From: Mangrovimonas spongiae | Lineage (GTDB): Bacteria > Bacteroidota > Bacteroidia > Flavobacteriales > Flavobacteriaceae | Direction: 5' to 3' | Length of the DNA stretch: 64,000 bases | NCBI RefSeq assembly: GCF_003944795.1 | Contig: NZ_RWBG01000001.1 | Location: 1-64,000 of the forward strand | Shown: positions 8,478-16,421 of the stretch, one piece after another | Layout of the letters: each line of letters opens with the position of its first letter | Numbering within the stretch: the first letter of the stretch is position 1 | Notes under the pieces: model-generated | The model's input: the letters and a program-made list of their open reading frames with translations, nothing else | Told to the model about the DNA's origin: nothing | Databases searched by the model: none | Position numbers and translations under genes: made by a program

Positions 8478-8942
8478 ATGGATTCGACTAAATATGACCA
8501 AATACTTGAATTTATATCTAGGGACGAAAATTTAAACATTCTATGCAACAAACATTTATTACAAGAAAAAGTATTCCCAGACCTACACGTTGATGAAATA
8601 GTGGAGCTGATTGACCAAATGGAAATCATTAAACCAAAAGTTTTCAAAACACTTAATAGAGGAATGACCAGACCAATACAAGCTAATGGTCTAACAAAAA
8701 AGTTTTTGAAACAAGGTGGTTTTTCTAAAATCAAACACGAATTGTTGTTAGAACAACAAAAAGCACTTGAAAAAGAAAACCTTGAATTGGAAAAAACTAA
8801 AGTTGACCTTAAACTTGCTAAAGAAACACTTGAAGAATTCCCAAAAACTAAAAAAAGAGCTAAAGTTGCATACATAGTCGCAATACTTCTAGCATTTTTA
8901 CAATTAGCAGAATGGATAGTATCACTAATGTCTTCTGATTAA
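8478..8942 (+). CDS. Cassette 7: coiled-coil protein with C-terminal membrane anchor
   Basis: A 154-aa protein. Residues 1-75 form a soluble helical domain, residues about 85-125 are a charged heptad-like coiled coil (EKENLELEKTKVDLKLAKE), and residues about 130-149 form a single C-terminal membrane segment. The topology suggests a tail-anchored cytoplasmic protein. No family was recognised. Its cassette has an unusually long leader (about 190 nt after GTT) containing an inverted end sequence, and a 169-nt AT-rich trailer without a gene. Confidence 0.6.
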   Translation: MDSTKYDQILEFISRDENLNILCNKHLLQEKVFPDLHVDEIVELIDQMEIIKPKVFKTLNRGMTRPIQANGLTKKFLKQGGFSKIKHELLLEQQKALEKENLELEKTKVDLKLAKETLEEFPKTKKRAKVAYIVAILLAFLQLAEWIVSLMSSD

Positions 8943-9111
8943 GTGATTTTATTTTATCTAAATCGTTTCTCATAATTACTTATTTTTAAAATTAATTTAT
9001 TATTGAATTTTTAAAACTTTAAAAAATTAAAACTTTAATAGGCTTGCCTATGTTTTAGACAATTACTTTATATTTACATAACCCATAATGAGGTTATAAA
9101 TAATAATAACA

Positions 9112-9251
9112 GCTGATAACATCAGATATGTTTCATTGCTACGCAATTGGTTTTTCTTTTGTTCGTTGCTCTTAAAACTTCTACCACTTTAAAGTAAACT
9201 TTACGTGGCACGTTTTCCGCAACGAAGCATATCTGCGACTCGTTACCACAC
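9112..9251 (+). repeat. attC-like repeat R8
   Basis: Left arm ATCAGATATGTTTCATTGC pairs with GCAACGAAGCATATCTG. Box GCTGATAAC (9112-9120) closes cassette 7; GTTACCACAC (9242-9251) matches GTGTGGTAAC at 9852-9861. The bases before GTT are CTC rather than the usual ACC. Confidence 0.75.
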
Positions 9252-9260
9252 ATTTGAAAA

Positions 9261-9860
9261 ATGACAGCGATTATAGTATTTATATTGATAATTATTGGAT
9301 TCAACTTAATTCCAGAGCTGACAAAAAAAGGATTCCCTAAAACGGAAAAACTAATCAAACGAATATTGATTTATGTAACGGTTACGTTTGTAATTCTGAT
9401 AATATTGTCATTTAGCGGTCTAAAACTCAAAGGAATTTACTCAAACTTAATAATTGGACTGATTTTTATTCTGACAAGCCTTTTATATTTTGCAATTACG
9501 AAAAACACAACTCGGAAAATAGTTACTATTGTGGCTTTAATCCCATTGATTTTATTGAGTGCCTATTTTCAAGTTTTTAACGAAAACTTAGGTCGCTACA
9601 AAGTGACCAAAAACCTTAATATAATTATAAGTCGTGAAGGATTTTTAGCGTGTGGAGAAATAATAAGATTGACAACGCCAAAATTTTTGATATTTGACAA
9701 AGAACTGATTTATGACAGTAACCAATGTTTGCGAGGAATTTATAAAATAGAAACTGTTGAGTTTGACGAAAAACGAGCTGAATTTTTAATTTATCATAAT
9801 AGAGATATGGATTCTGAAAACCCTTATGATTACGAAATTGAAAATAAAAACGTGTGGTAA
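9261..9860 (+). CDS. Cassette 8: polytopic membrane protein
   Basis: A 199-aa protein whose N-terminal 115 residues contain about four hydrophobic segments (near 2-17, 33-51, 60-77 and 86-104). A soluble C-terminal domain of about 90 residues (GRYKVTKNLNIIISREGF..) follows. No family was recognised. Its TAA stop (9858-9860) lies inside the terminal box GTGTGGTAAC of the cassette, so the last codons (..NVW) are specified partly by the recombination box. The function is unknown. Confidence 0.65.
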   Translation: MTAIIVFILIIIGFNLIPELTKKGFPKTEKLIKRILIYVTVTFVILIILSFSGLKLKGIYSNLIIGLIFILTSLLYFAITKNTTRKIVTIVALIPLILLSAYFQVFNENLGRYKVTKNLNIIISREGFLACGEIIRLTTPKFLIFDKELIYDSNQCLRGIYKIETVEFDEKRAEFLIYHNRDMDSENPYDYEIENKNVW

Positions 9861-9990
9861 CACCGTATAATTCCAACTAAGGTTTTGTGTCCTGCGGACA
9901 CAGACGCTCACGCGTCAAAGTCAGTTCTTTTTACTATCTTTAGTTTCCAAATTCCCTTAGCTGGGTAATTATACAAGACCGTTGGCTACA
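9852..9990 (+). repeat. attC-like repeat R9
   Basis: Arms CGTATAATTCCAACTAAG and CCTTAGCTGGGTAATTATAC pair. The central part contains the hairpins GTGTCC-TGC-GGACAC and GACGC-TCAC-GCGTC. GTTGGCTACA (9981-9990) matches TGTAGCCAAC at 10643-10652. Confidence 0.8.
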
Positions 9991-9999
9991 ATCTAAAAA

Positions 10000-10647
10000 A
10001 TGAGTGCTAAAATTACATTAGGGAAAATAATCGGAACTGAAAAAATCGCTCATATTTCAATAGTTAAAAACGGATTGAAATGCAATTGTGAATGTGTCGA
10101 ATGTGGAGAAAAATTAATCGCTGTTAATAATAAAAATAACAAAAGAGAAATTCACTTCAGACACGAAATTGAATCTGATTGTAAAGGCGGAATTGAAACG
10201 GCTCTCCATCTTTTAGCAAAACAAATAGTTGCAGAAAACAATTCAATTAGACTGTTTGACAATACATTTTTCAACTATTCCAAATCTGAAATTGAAGTTT
10301 CACTAACTGACTACAATCCTGATGTAATAATTGAAAATATTGAATTAAATCAAAAATGGTTAATTGAATTGGCTGTTACGAGTTTCATTGGAAATGAAAA
10401 ATTAGAAAAAATTCAAAGAGATAATTTAAACTGCTTGGAAATCGACTTAAAGAAAGTAGATAGAAAAATCAGTCCAAATGAATTAAAAGATATAATTCTA
10501 AATGACCTTGAAGTTAGGTCTGTAATAAATCAAGAAAACATAAGAACTGAAAAAGAGAAAAGTGAGGAAAACTATCTAATGTACATAATTGGATTTATAG
10601 CCTTAATCTTTGGACTAAGAAAAATATTTAGAAGAAAAAAACTGTAG
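10000..10647 (+). CDS. Cassette 9: CoiA-like protein with C-terminal membrane segment
   Basis: A 215-aa protein. Residues about 29-65 contain a zinc-finger-like CNCECVECGE, then HFRHE, a further Cys, and IETALHLLAKQIV. This is the order seen at the N-terminus of CoiA-like competence proteins (Cys pair, HFxH, Cys, E..H..K). It is followed by PDVIIENIE..LIELAVT, compatible with a PD-(D/E)xK nuclease core, as proposed for CoiA. A hydrophobic segment (about residues 191-206) would anchor the C-terminus in the membrane. In other bacteria CoiA promotes recombination of incoming DNA; here a nuclease or defence role is equally possible. The stop TAG (10645-10647) lies in the terminal box. Confidence 0.6.
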   Translation: MSAKITLGKIIGTEKIAHISIVKNGLKCNCECVECGEKLIAVNNKNNKREIHFRHEIESDCKGGIETALHLLAKQIVAENNSIRLFDNTFFNYSKSEIEVSLTDYNPDVIIENIELNQKWLIELAVTSFIGNEKLEKIQRDNLNCLEIDLKKVDRKISPNELKDIILNDLEVRSVINQENIRTEKEKSEENYLMYIIGFIALIFGLRKIFRRKKL

Positions 10648-10780
10648 CCAACAATGTATAACCGCAATTACGGCGGATTCGACTACGTCCGAATCCACTC
10701 GGAATTGCTAACGTCAGTGCTTAACCGAAAATCATTAACTTTAATCCCGTAACTGACGGTTATACGAGACCGTTGTACAC
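10643..10780 (+). repeat. attC-like repeat R10 (subfamily B)
   Basis: Nearly identical to R4 and R14 in both arms and centre. Box TGTAGCCAAC closes cassette 9; GTTGTACAC (10772-10780) matches GTGTACAAC at 11095-11103. Cassettes 5 and 10 use the same 9-nt box. Confidence 0.85.
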
Positions 10781-10790
10781 AAGCTGAAAA

Positions 10791-11084
10791 ATGAAAAATA
10801 TTCCTAAACTTTATGATGTTACTCTTGAGGAAATAAATGAAACTCTGATTTTGGGAATTATTAAATCCATTTCTGAAAAAAGGAAATTTGTAATAACTCC
10901 TCTAAACATTATGGGAGAAAGCGGATTTCCTATCGCCGACCAAACGGAAGTTTTAAAAAATAAAGCAAAACGGATAAAAATAAAACGGATTTTAGCGGAC
11001 TTAAATACTCAAGGAATAATAGAAAAGAGAGTTTCCAAGCAAGATTATTTAGGAATGAAAGAAACCGCATATAATCTGATTTAA
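10791..11084 (+). CDS. Cassette 10: small basic protein, possibly winged-helix
   Basis: A 97-aa, lysine-rich cytoplasmic protein. The C-terminal half (KRIKIKRILADLNTQGIIEKRV..) has the helix-turn-beta pattern of a winged-helix DNA-binding domain, but the match is loose. No family was recognised. ATG 10791 follows 19 nt after the GTT of R10, and the stop is 10 nt before the terminal box. It is the sole gene of the smallest complete single-gene cassette in the window. Confidence 0.55.
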   Translation: MKNIPKLYDVTLEEINETLILGIIKSISEKRKFVITPLNIMGESGFPIADQTEVLKNKAKRIKIKRILADLNTQGIIEKRVSKQDYLGMKETAYNLI

Positions 11085-11094
11085 AAAAAAGCCA

Positions 11095-11231
11095 GTGTAC
11101 AACACCGGCTATAATCCATTGCTAATTATGGCAGAAACAGAAAATTCACTAACTTTAAAAACTATGATTCCAACTCGGAAAATCCTGCGGATTTTTCTCG
11201 CAACGGAATCATAGCCAAACCGTTGGCTACA
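11095..11231 (+). repeat. attC-like repeat R11
   Basis: Arms GGCTATAATCCATTGC and GCAACGGAATCATAGCC pair. Box GTGTACAAC closes cassette 10; GTTGGCTACA (11222-11231) matches TGTAGCCAAC at 11702-11711. Cassettes 9 and 11 use the same box. Confidence 0.8.
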
Positions 11232-11251
11232 ATATAAAAACAGAGCGCAAA

Positions 11252-11695
11252 TTGACTTTCGGAATAGCACAATATACTAACTTAACTCAAGAACAAAATA
11301 ATTGGATTAATGACTTATCTGTTGAGTTAAAAACGTTTTTTGAAAATCGGAATTATGGTGAAGACCTAAACCAACTCTATTTCGGACTAATAACTGTGAA
11401 ACCTGAATTTGACCAGTTTTTCAAAAAGAAAAGACCTAGATATCGACCAGGTGAAAGAACTTCATATGTGGACGGAATTGAAATAAAGTCAAATAATTGC
11501 GTGGAAATTGATTGTAAAATTGAGTTTAGCCAAGTTTCGAATTTAAAAAAGGACGAGCTAATTGAAAAAGTGTGTAATGAAATACTGACTGAATCTGATA
11601 GCCTAACTCGATTATCAAAACTCAAAAAATTTGACTTTGAATCTTATATGTCTGATTTAAAAAATTATCTGATTGACAAAAAGTATACTAAATAA
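11252..11695 (+). CDS. Cassette 11: small soluble hypothetical protein
   Basis: A 147-aa protein starting at TTG (11252), with no signal peptide or membrane segment. Its length, acidic-aromatic composition and phrases such as LYFGLITVKPEF resemble small immunity-type proteins of polymorphic toxin systems, but I cannot assign a family. It is the last complete cassette before mobile element 1, which has split the repeat behind it. Confidence 0.55.
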   Translation: MTFGIAQYTNLTQEQNNWINDLSVELKTFFENRNYGEDLNQLYFGLITVKPEFDQFFKKKRPRYRPGERTSYVDGIEIKSNNCVEIDCKIEFSQVSNLKKDELIEKVCNEILTESDSLTRLSKLKKFDFESYMSDLKNYLIDKKYTK

Positions 11696-11701
11696 AAATA
11701 C

Positions 11702-11750
11702 TGTAGCCAACAATGGCTATAATTCATTGCGACTGAAATTCCTTTCGGAA
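11702..11750 (+). repeat. attC-like repeat R12, left half
   Basis: Begins with box TGTAGCCAAC and left arm GGCTATAATTCATTGC, then breaks off within the hairpin at TTCCTTTCGGAA (11739-11750). The right half resumes at 32749 with TTCCTATCGGAA, so element 1 is inserted here. Confidence 0.85.
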
Positions 11751-11751
11751 A

Positions 11752-11780
11752 TTAAAAAACCCTTATTTATAAGGGGTTTT
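11752..11780. terminator. Bidirectional hairpin at left end of element 1
   Basis: AAAACCCTTATTTATAAGGGGTTTT forms a stem ending in an A/T run on each strand. A similar hairpin lies just inside both ends of element 2, so it probably insulates the element from cassette transcription. Confidence 0.55.
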
Positions 11781-11789
11781 AGTTAAAAA

Positions 11790-11808
11790 GGCAACAATAA
11801 GGCAACAA
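11790..11808. repeat. GGCAACAA direct repeats, left arm of element 1
   Basis: Two copies (11790-11797 and 11801-11808). Three more lie near the right end at 32629, 32640 and 32671. These are candidate arm-type binding sites for the element integrase. Confidence 0.55.
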
Positions 11809-11881
11809 ATATTTGATTATAAGAACTAATCAAAGGAAAGAAATAATAGATAAAATTAAGAACTTATTAAACGATAAAAAT

Positions 11882-11906
11882 AAAACCGTTCGTGTAGAAC
11901 GGTTTT
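11882..11906 (-). terminator. Terminator after DUF6266 gene of element 1
   Basis: AAAACCGTTC (11882-11891) pairs perfectly with GAACGGTTTT (11897-11906). On the minus strand a T-rich tract follows, just after the end of the DUF6266 gene. Confidence 0.75.
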
Positions 11907-11925
11907 ATAATTTAAACATCAACCG

Positions 11926-12567
11926 TTAATTAGCTGTTCCAGAGCCTAAATAAACGCTGTTTGAGACGATACTACCATCAGCAGTAATAAATGCCATAAA
12001 AAGCTCAACAGTATCACCTGCATAGGTACTTGGAATTGTAATGATTTGAGATCCTACAGTTCTATCAGCACCATCAAGAATATACATTGATTCTTTTTTA
12101 CTTGGATTGTAAACTAAAATCATTGCTTTATCAGTTGCATTTGCATTACCTTCAGCAGAGTTATCATCCCAAGTAAATTCTACTTGTCCCGCAGTTGCTA
12201 AATCTGTTGCAGGGTTCAATGCTCCAGATAGATTACCTCTACTTAATAAAGCTAAAGAATAATCTACAGTAAAGTTTGGTGCAGCTCCTGTAATCGCATT
12301 ATTCAATACATAAGACATTGCTGCATTAAACTCTGTTTTTTGCACCGCATAAGATTTATACCCTTTCTTGATAAAACCTAAATTCGGTTGAAGATACTCC
12401 AAAGTAACAGTAAACTTGTTTCTTTGGTTAACTTGTCCTTCTGTTCGTGGATTTGCCACATTTGAAGGCTTAATTCTCAAATAGTCAATACCTTTCCAAG
12501 AAGCACCAACTACGTTTCCTACTTTACCTGATACACCGCCCAGGATTCCTTGTGAAATAACACCCAT
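11926..12567 (-). CDS. DUF6266 family protein
   Basis: A 213-aa protein that starts MGVISQGILGGVSGKVGNVV and continues with WKGIDYLRIKP and PRTEGQVNQRNKF. This N-terminal signature belongs to the DUF6266 family of Bacteroidota. The C-terminal half is beta-rich with a DNSAEGNANATDKA segment. No signal peptide is seen. The family function is unknown. A homologue with nearly the same sequence occupies the equivalent place in element 2 (34417-35058), which makes it a marker gene of this element type. A strong terminator follows. Confidence 0.8.
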   Translation of the reverse strand: MGVISQGILGGVSGKVGNVVGASWKGIDYLRIKPSNVANPRTEGQVNQRNKFTVTLEYLQPNLGFIKKGYKSYAVQKTEFNAAMSYVLNNAITGAAPNFTVDYSLALLSRGNLSGALNPATDLATAGQVEFTWDDNSAEGNANATDKAMILVYNPSKKESMYILDGADRTVGSQIITIPSTYAGDTVELFMAFITADGSIVSNSVYLGSGTAN

Positions 12568-12655
12568 TGTATATAAAATTTAAAATTAATACTTGTTCGA
12601 AGTTGGTACGGACTTGGTACGGTCTTTAACCAACACAAGTAATATATGGCAAATA

Positions 12656-13129
12656 CTATGCTAATAGATTGATTTGGTTTTTGTTGCCCTTTGTTGCCCG
12701 ATTTTGCTTTTTAGAAAATAGATTTTGTATGTATGACACTTTTAAATCTGCCATTTTTGAAATTACTTTTTGAAGTTCAGCTTCTTTTTTACAAATTGCT
12801 GACACTATATTAATATGCTTTTGTAACTCAAATTCATCACTTAACAACGAGGTGTAACTATTTTTTAAGGTGTTTCTGCAATCATCTATTGAGATAAATG
12901 GAATAACACTCCCTTTTAAATAATAAGCATAAAAACCGCCTATTTGCAACATCATTGATAAATGGTAAAGGGTTTGTTTTTCTTCTTCGGTTGATGTAGA
13001 TACAACAAAACAATTAGGACAAGGATTTATTAAAGGCTTTCCGCAGTTTTGCCCTTTGTTCAGAATAAAAAAATGAGGTTGCGAGTAGGTTCTTCCGATT
13101 TGGTGTGTTTTCAGTTCAAAAGTTGACAT
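12656..13129 (-). CDS. DUF6943-like protein
   Basis: A 157-aa soluble protein. The N-terminal two thirds (KTHQIGRTYSQPHFFILNKG, then NPCPNCFVV) are highly similar to the element 2 gene at 35196-35636. A CPNC pair could bind metal. I assign it to DUF6943 from memory of that motif set. The C-terminal helix is variable between the two copies. It precedes the DUF6266 gene by 88 nt on the same strand, and the pair is always together here. The function is unknown. Confidence 0.7.
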   Translation of the reverse strand: MSTFELKTHQIGRTYSQPHFFILNKGQNCGKPLINPCPNCFVVSTSTEEEKQTLYHLSMMLQIGGFYAYYLKGSVIPFISIDDCRNTLKNSYTSLLSDEFELQKHINIVSAICKKEAELQKVISKMADLKVSYIQNLFSKKQNRATKGNKNQINLLA

Positions 13130-13189
13130 AGCTATCCAATTTAAAATTGCTTCGCTACGCTTCGCACCATTAATTTTTTAAAAGAAAAA

Positions 13190-13377
13190 CAATAAAAAAA
13201 GAAAGCCGTATGTTCTTGTGGCGTGGATATGGCTGTCAAGGTTTTTGGAAAAAATACTACCCTCTTTTTTTAATAATATTGGGGTGGAGATTTTTTTCAA
13301 AACCCGTAGGGCGTGACCTTTATAGCCTTGCGCGTTGGCTGTGGTAGCCACATATATTTGCTACCTTTTTTTATTTA
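13190..13377 (+). ncRNA. Conserved non-coding block A (element 1 copy)
   Basis: Shares ordered motifs with 35700-35920 of element 2: GAAAGCC..TGTGGCGTGG..GGCTGTCAAG, then CCGTAGG, TATAGCC..GGCTGT and CCACATATATTTGCTA. Stems AGCC/GGCT recur. At its end GGTAGC (13343-13348) pairs with GCTACC (13360-13365) and is followed by seven Ts, a terminator on the + strand, so a + strand transcript of about 200 nt is plausible. It could instead be a DNA-level structure such as a transfer origin. Confidence 0.5.
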
Positions 13378-13657
13378 TTTTTTGTTGTTCTAAAACATCT
13401 AATATGTCTTGTTTTTTGTAAAAAATTCTGTTGCCCATACGAATTGGATTTAAAATGCCGTGTTTATTCCAGGAATGTATTGTTACTAAACTTATCCTTA
13501 AATAATCAGCTACTTCTTGTCTTGTTAGGATTTCATCATTTTGTTTTTTAGATAATTCTTTAAGGTAGTTTTCAATTTTAAACATTAGTTTATCTGCTAC
13601 CGCATCTGCTAACTCATCTATTGTAACCTCTGTGATTTGGATTGTTTTTGTAATCAT
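13361..13657 (-). CDS. Excisionase-type HTH protein
   Basis: A 98-aa protein. The N-terminal 40 residues are helical, and residues about 45-92 form a MerR/excisionase-like domain (LTRQEVADYLRISLVTIHSW..GILNPIRMGNRIFYKKQDI). Such proteins bind element ends or promoters in Bacteroidota mobile elements. In element 2 the same place is held instead by a 55-aa membrane peptide gene. Its 3' end overlaps the hairpin of block A. Confidence 0.8.
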   Translation of the reverse strand: MITKTIQITEVTIDELADAVADKLMFKIENYLKELSKKQNDEILTRQEVADYLRISLVTIHSWNKHGILNPIRMGNRIFYKKQDILDVLEQQKINKKR

Positions 13658-13689
13658 CTTGTTTTCTTTTTAGTTAATTGATTTCCACT

Positions 13690-14040
13690 TTTTGGGGCAT
13701 AAACTCTTAAAAAAATAGGTTACAATACGTATTTGAGCATTGGATGAAGCGGTTGTATGGGTAGCGTTTTAAATAGTTGTTTGATAAAACAGCATTTAAA
13801 CAAGCTACTTATACAGGATTTATAGGCAATAGCTTTTTGTTTTTTTGAGGTACGAGAAAAAGCAATATGCTATGGCTTATTACTACATTTTATGAACCTA
13901 TTTTTTTATAACCGCTGACTTGGGTGGTGGGGAAAAGTGGTCTTTTATATTTGTTAACGAAATGAAACAAACAAAGACTTGAGGTAAGGAATAATTGGAC
14001 TTAACGATGGTTTTGTGCAGCTTGAATGAGATAACGAATA
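13690..14040. ncRNA. Conserved non-coding block B (element 1 copy)
   Basis: No gene fits here. The block aligns over about 350 bp with 36105-36447. AAAAAAATAGGTT (13709-13721) and AACCTATTTTTTT (13895-13907) form an outer inverted repeat conserved in both copies. Inside, GTAGC (13761-13765) pairs with GCTAC (13804-13808); element 2 has GTATT with AATAC at the same places, a covarying stem. A hairpin with loop TGAGGTACGA (13846-13855) follows, and the tail contains GACTTGAGGTAAGGAAT. It is a structured RNA or single-strand DNA origin; the strand is not certain. Confidence 0.55.
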
Positions 14041-14104
14041 TGCTTCATTTTAATCTAAAATTTCAAATGGTTATTGTTTCAATTTAGTTCGGATTTTTAT
14101 TAAA

Positions 14105-14420
14105 AGTTCGGATGTGAGCGTGGGAAAAGCGGCTATTTTACATAATGGCGTTATAACTACAGCTTTGGTGATGCGGTGGGTGTAGCGGCTGCTATTATAA
14201 CTACCCGTTATGTAAACATAGCTTGGGGTAGTTTTTGGTGTGAGGGATGGCAACAGCTCTTTGCTTTTTTATTGTACTACTTTTAAAATATAATAGCAAA
14301 TAAAATAAGCAATGTGCTGTGTGAGGGTTGGCAACCAAAAACTACAAGTGCGGTGGATAGCGGAACAAAACAAAAGACAGAGGATTTTGAGGTACGAAAA
14401 AACTGGGTTTTGGGTTGTGG
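14105..14420. ncRNA. Conserved non-coding block C (element 1 copy)
   Basis: Aligns with 37530-37865 of element 2. TTTACATAA (14137-14145) and TTATGTAAA (14208-14216) close an 80-nt imperfect palindrome. GTGTGAGGGTTGGCAACC and the 10-mer TGAGGTACGA (14388-14397) follow, and the 10-mer is also in block B. No gene was found. The end abuts the stop of the metal ATPase gene. Confidence 0.5.
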
Positions 14421-14426
14421 GGACAA

Positions 14427-16388
14427 TTACCAACTCATTCGTTGTAATCTAACTGCATTTAAAATTGCTAATAATGCTACTCCTACATCTGCAAAAACTG
14501 CTTCCCACATCGTGGCTAATCCACCTGCACCGAGAATGAGGACAATAACCTTTACACCAAATGCCAGCCCAATATTCTGCCAGACAATTCTTCGCGTTGA
14601 ACGACCAATTTTAATCGCTCTTGCAATCTTACTGGGTTGGTCGGTCTGTATGATAACATCGGCTGTTTCGATGGCAACATCACTTCCCAAACCACCCATC
14701 GCAATACCTACACCACTTGCTGCCAAAACGGGTGCATCGTTAATACCATCGCCAATAAATGCTACTTTGGTTTCGGGTTGTTTTTTGAGCTCTTCAACTT
14801 CATTGAGTTTATCTTCAGGCAACAATCCACCTTTCGCCCAATCAATATTTAACTCTTTTGCAACTTGCCGTGTAATAGAGTCCTTGTCGCCTGATAGCAT
14901 TATAATTTTTGAAATTCCGGAATCTCGAATTTGTTTAATGGCTTGGTGCGCATCATCCTTTAGTTCATCTGCAATGGTTACATAACCTGCAAAATTTCCA
15001 TCAATGGATACCATTACGATGGATTCTACAATACCATCTGTTTCCGAGGGGACTTCTATGCCATTTGAGGTCATCAAAGCTTTATTACCTACCAATACCG
15101 TTTTACCATTGACCGTTCCTTTTAAACCTTTTCCTGCAACTTCTGAAACATCGGTCGCCTCGTAATCCGAACCGTCTGCTTTGTATTCGAGAATCGCTTT
15201 TGCAATAGGATGGGTAGATTGCTCTTCCATTGCCATCAGGTATTTCATAAATTCGGCTTCCTCAAATGTGATGGAATTGATTTCTTTGATTTTAAAAACC
15301 CCTTTGGTAACGGTTCCTGTTTTGTCCATTACGACCGTGTTTACTTGGGTCATTGCATCTAAAAAGGATGCACCTTTAAAAAGAATACCATTGCGCGATG
15401 CCGCACCCAAACCGCCAAAATAGCCGAGAGGAATAGAGATGACCAACGCACAAGGACACGAAATCACGAGGAATATCAACGCTCGGTACAACCAATCCCT
15501 AAACACATAATCATCTACAAAAAAGTAAGGTAAAAACGTAAGTCCGATGGCAAGGAATACAACGATAGGTGTATAAATCCGAGCAAATTTTCTGATGAAC
15601 AATTCGGTCTTTGATTTTCTGGCGGTTGCATTCTGTACCATATCCAGAATTCGTGCAATGGAACTATCTTTAAATTCCTTAGTAGTCTCGATTTCGATTA
15701 CGCCATCAAGGTTGATACTTCCGGCAAAAACGGTATCGCCCTTAGCAATAGTATCAGGTTTGCTTTCGCCTGTCAAGGCAGCAGTATTAAAAGAACCCTT
15801 TTCAGAAAGCAGAATACCATCAAGCGGAACTTTTTCGCCTACACGTACCTGTATCTTTTCGCCAATTTCAACAGTCTCGGGATTTACTGAAACAAAGTCG
15901 CCATCACGATAAACCAAAGCTTCATTGGGTCTTACATCGAGTAAGGCTTTTATATTTCCTTTCGCACGGTTAACGGCCGCATTTTGGAAGAGTTCGCCCA
16001 CAGCATAAAACAGCATTACGGCAACACCTTCGGGATATTCGCCAAGGGCAAATGCACCTAAAGTGGCTATGGACATTAAGAAGAATTCCGTAAAAAAATC
16101 ACCATTTTTAATACTTTTCCAGCCTTCTCTTATCACCGGAAAACCTACAGGGATATAGGCTACCGTGTACCATACTACGCGAATCCATCCTTTGAAGAAA
16201 GGAAACGCATCAAAGTAATCAATAGCGATTCCGGCTATCAACATCACAAAGCTGAAAATAGCCGGTAGATAGGTTCTAAAATTTGAAATTTCTTCAGGGC
16301 TGCTATGGTTATGGCCATCGTCGTGACTGTGCTCGCCTTGTTGTTTTTTTGGTTCTAAGTCACGTAAGTTTATTTTTTTCTTTTTCAT
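14427..16388 (-). CDS. Heavy-metal P1B-type ATPase (ZntA/CadA-like)
   Basis: A 653-aa ATP-driven exporter in the inner membrane. A His-rich N-terminus (HSHDDGHNHSS) replaces the usual HMA domain and probably binds metal. Membrane helices follow, then the actuator motif TGES, the CPC ion-site motif (SCPCALVISIPL), the phosphorylation motif DKTGTVTKG and the hinge GDGINDAP. The CPC site with no extended Cu signature fits Zn/Cd/Pb(Co) specificity. It is the last gene of a minus-strand metal cluster of CzcA-OMF, CzcB, CDF, Fur, CDF and this ATPase. The genes are closely spaced, consistent with one or two operons controlled by the Fur-family regulator. Confidence 0.93.
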   Translation of the reverse strand: MKKKKINLRDLEPKKQQGEHSHDDGHNHSSPEEISNFRTYLPAIFSFVMLIAGIAIDYFDAFPFFKGWIRVVWYTVAYIPVGFPVIREGWKSIKNGDFFTEFFLMSIATLGAFALGEYPEGVAVMLFYAVGELFQNAAVNRAKGNIKALLDVRPNEALVYRDGDFVSVNPETVEIGEKIQVRVGEKVPLDGILLSEKGSFNTAALTGESKPDTIAKGDTVFAGSINLDGVIEIETTKEFKDSSIARILDMVQNATARKSKTELFIRKFARIYTPIVVFLAIGLTFLPYFFVDDYVFRDWLYRALIFLVISCPCALVISIPLGYFGGLGAASRNGILFKGASFLDAMTQVNTVVMDKTGTVTKGVFKIKEINSITFEEAEFMKYLMAMEEQSTHPIAKAILEYKADGSDYEATDVSEVAGKGLKGTVNGKTVLVGNKALMTSNGIEVPSETDGIVESIVMVSIDGNFAGYVTIADELKDDAHQAIKQIRDSGISKIIMLSGDKDSITRQVAKELNIDWAKGGLLPEDKLNEVEELKKQPETKVAFIGDGINDAPVLAASGVGIAMGGLGSDVAIETADVIIQTDQPSKIARAIKIGRSTRRIVWQNIGLAFGVKVIVLILGAGGLATMWEAVFADVGVALLAILNAVRLQRMSW

Positions 16389-16421
16389 ATGTTCTAATCA
16401 AGTTTGATATCATTTTAAAAA

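Noticed and set aside
13190-14420. Conserved blocks A-C as a retron
   Set aside because: Inverted repeats are present, but no reverse transcriptase gene lies in either element.
14314-15912. Long + strand frames opposite the metal ATPase gene
   Set aside because: They are antisense to a clear P1B ATPase with all its motifs and encode no recognisable domains.
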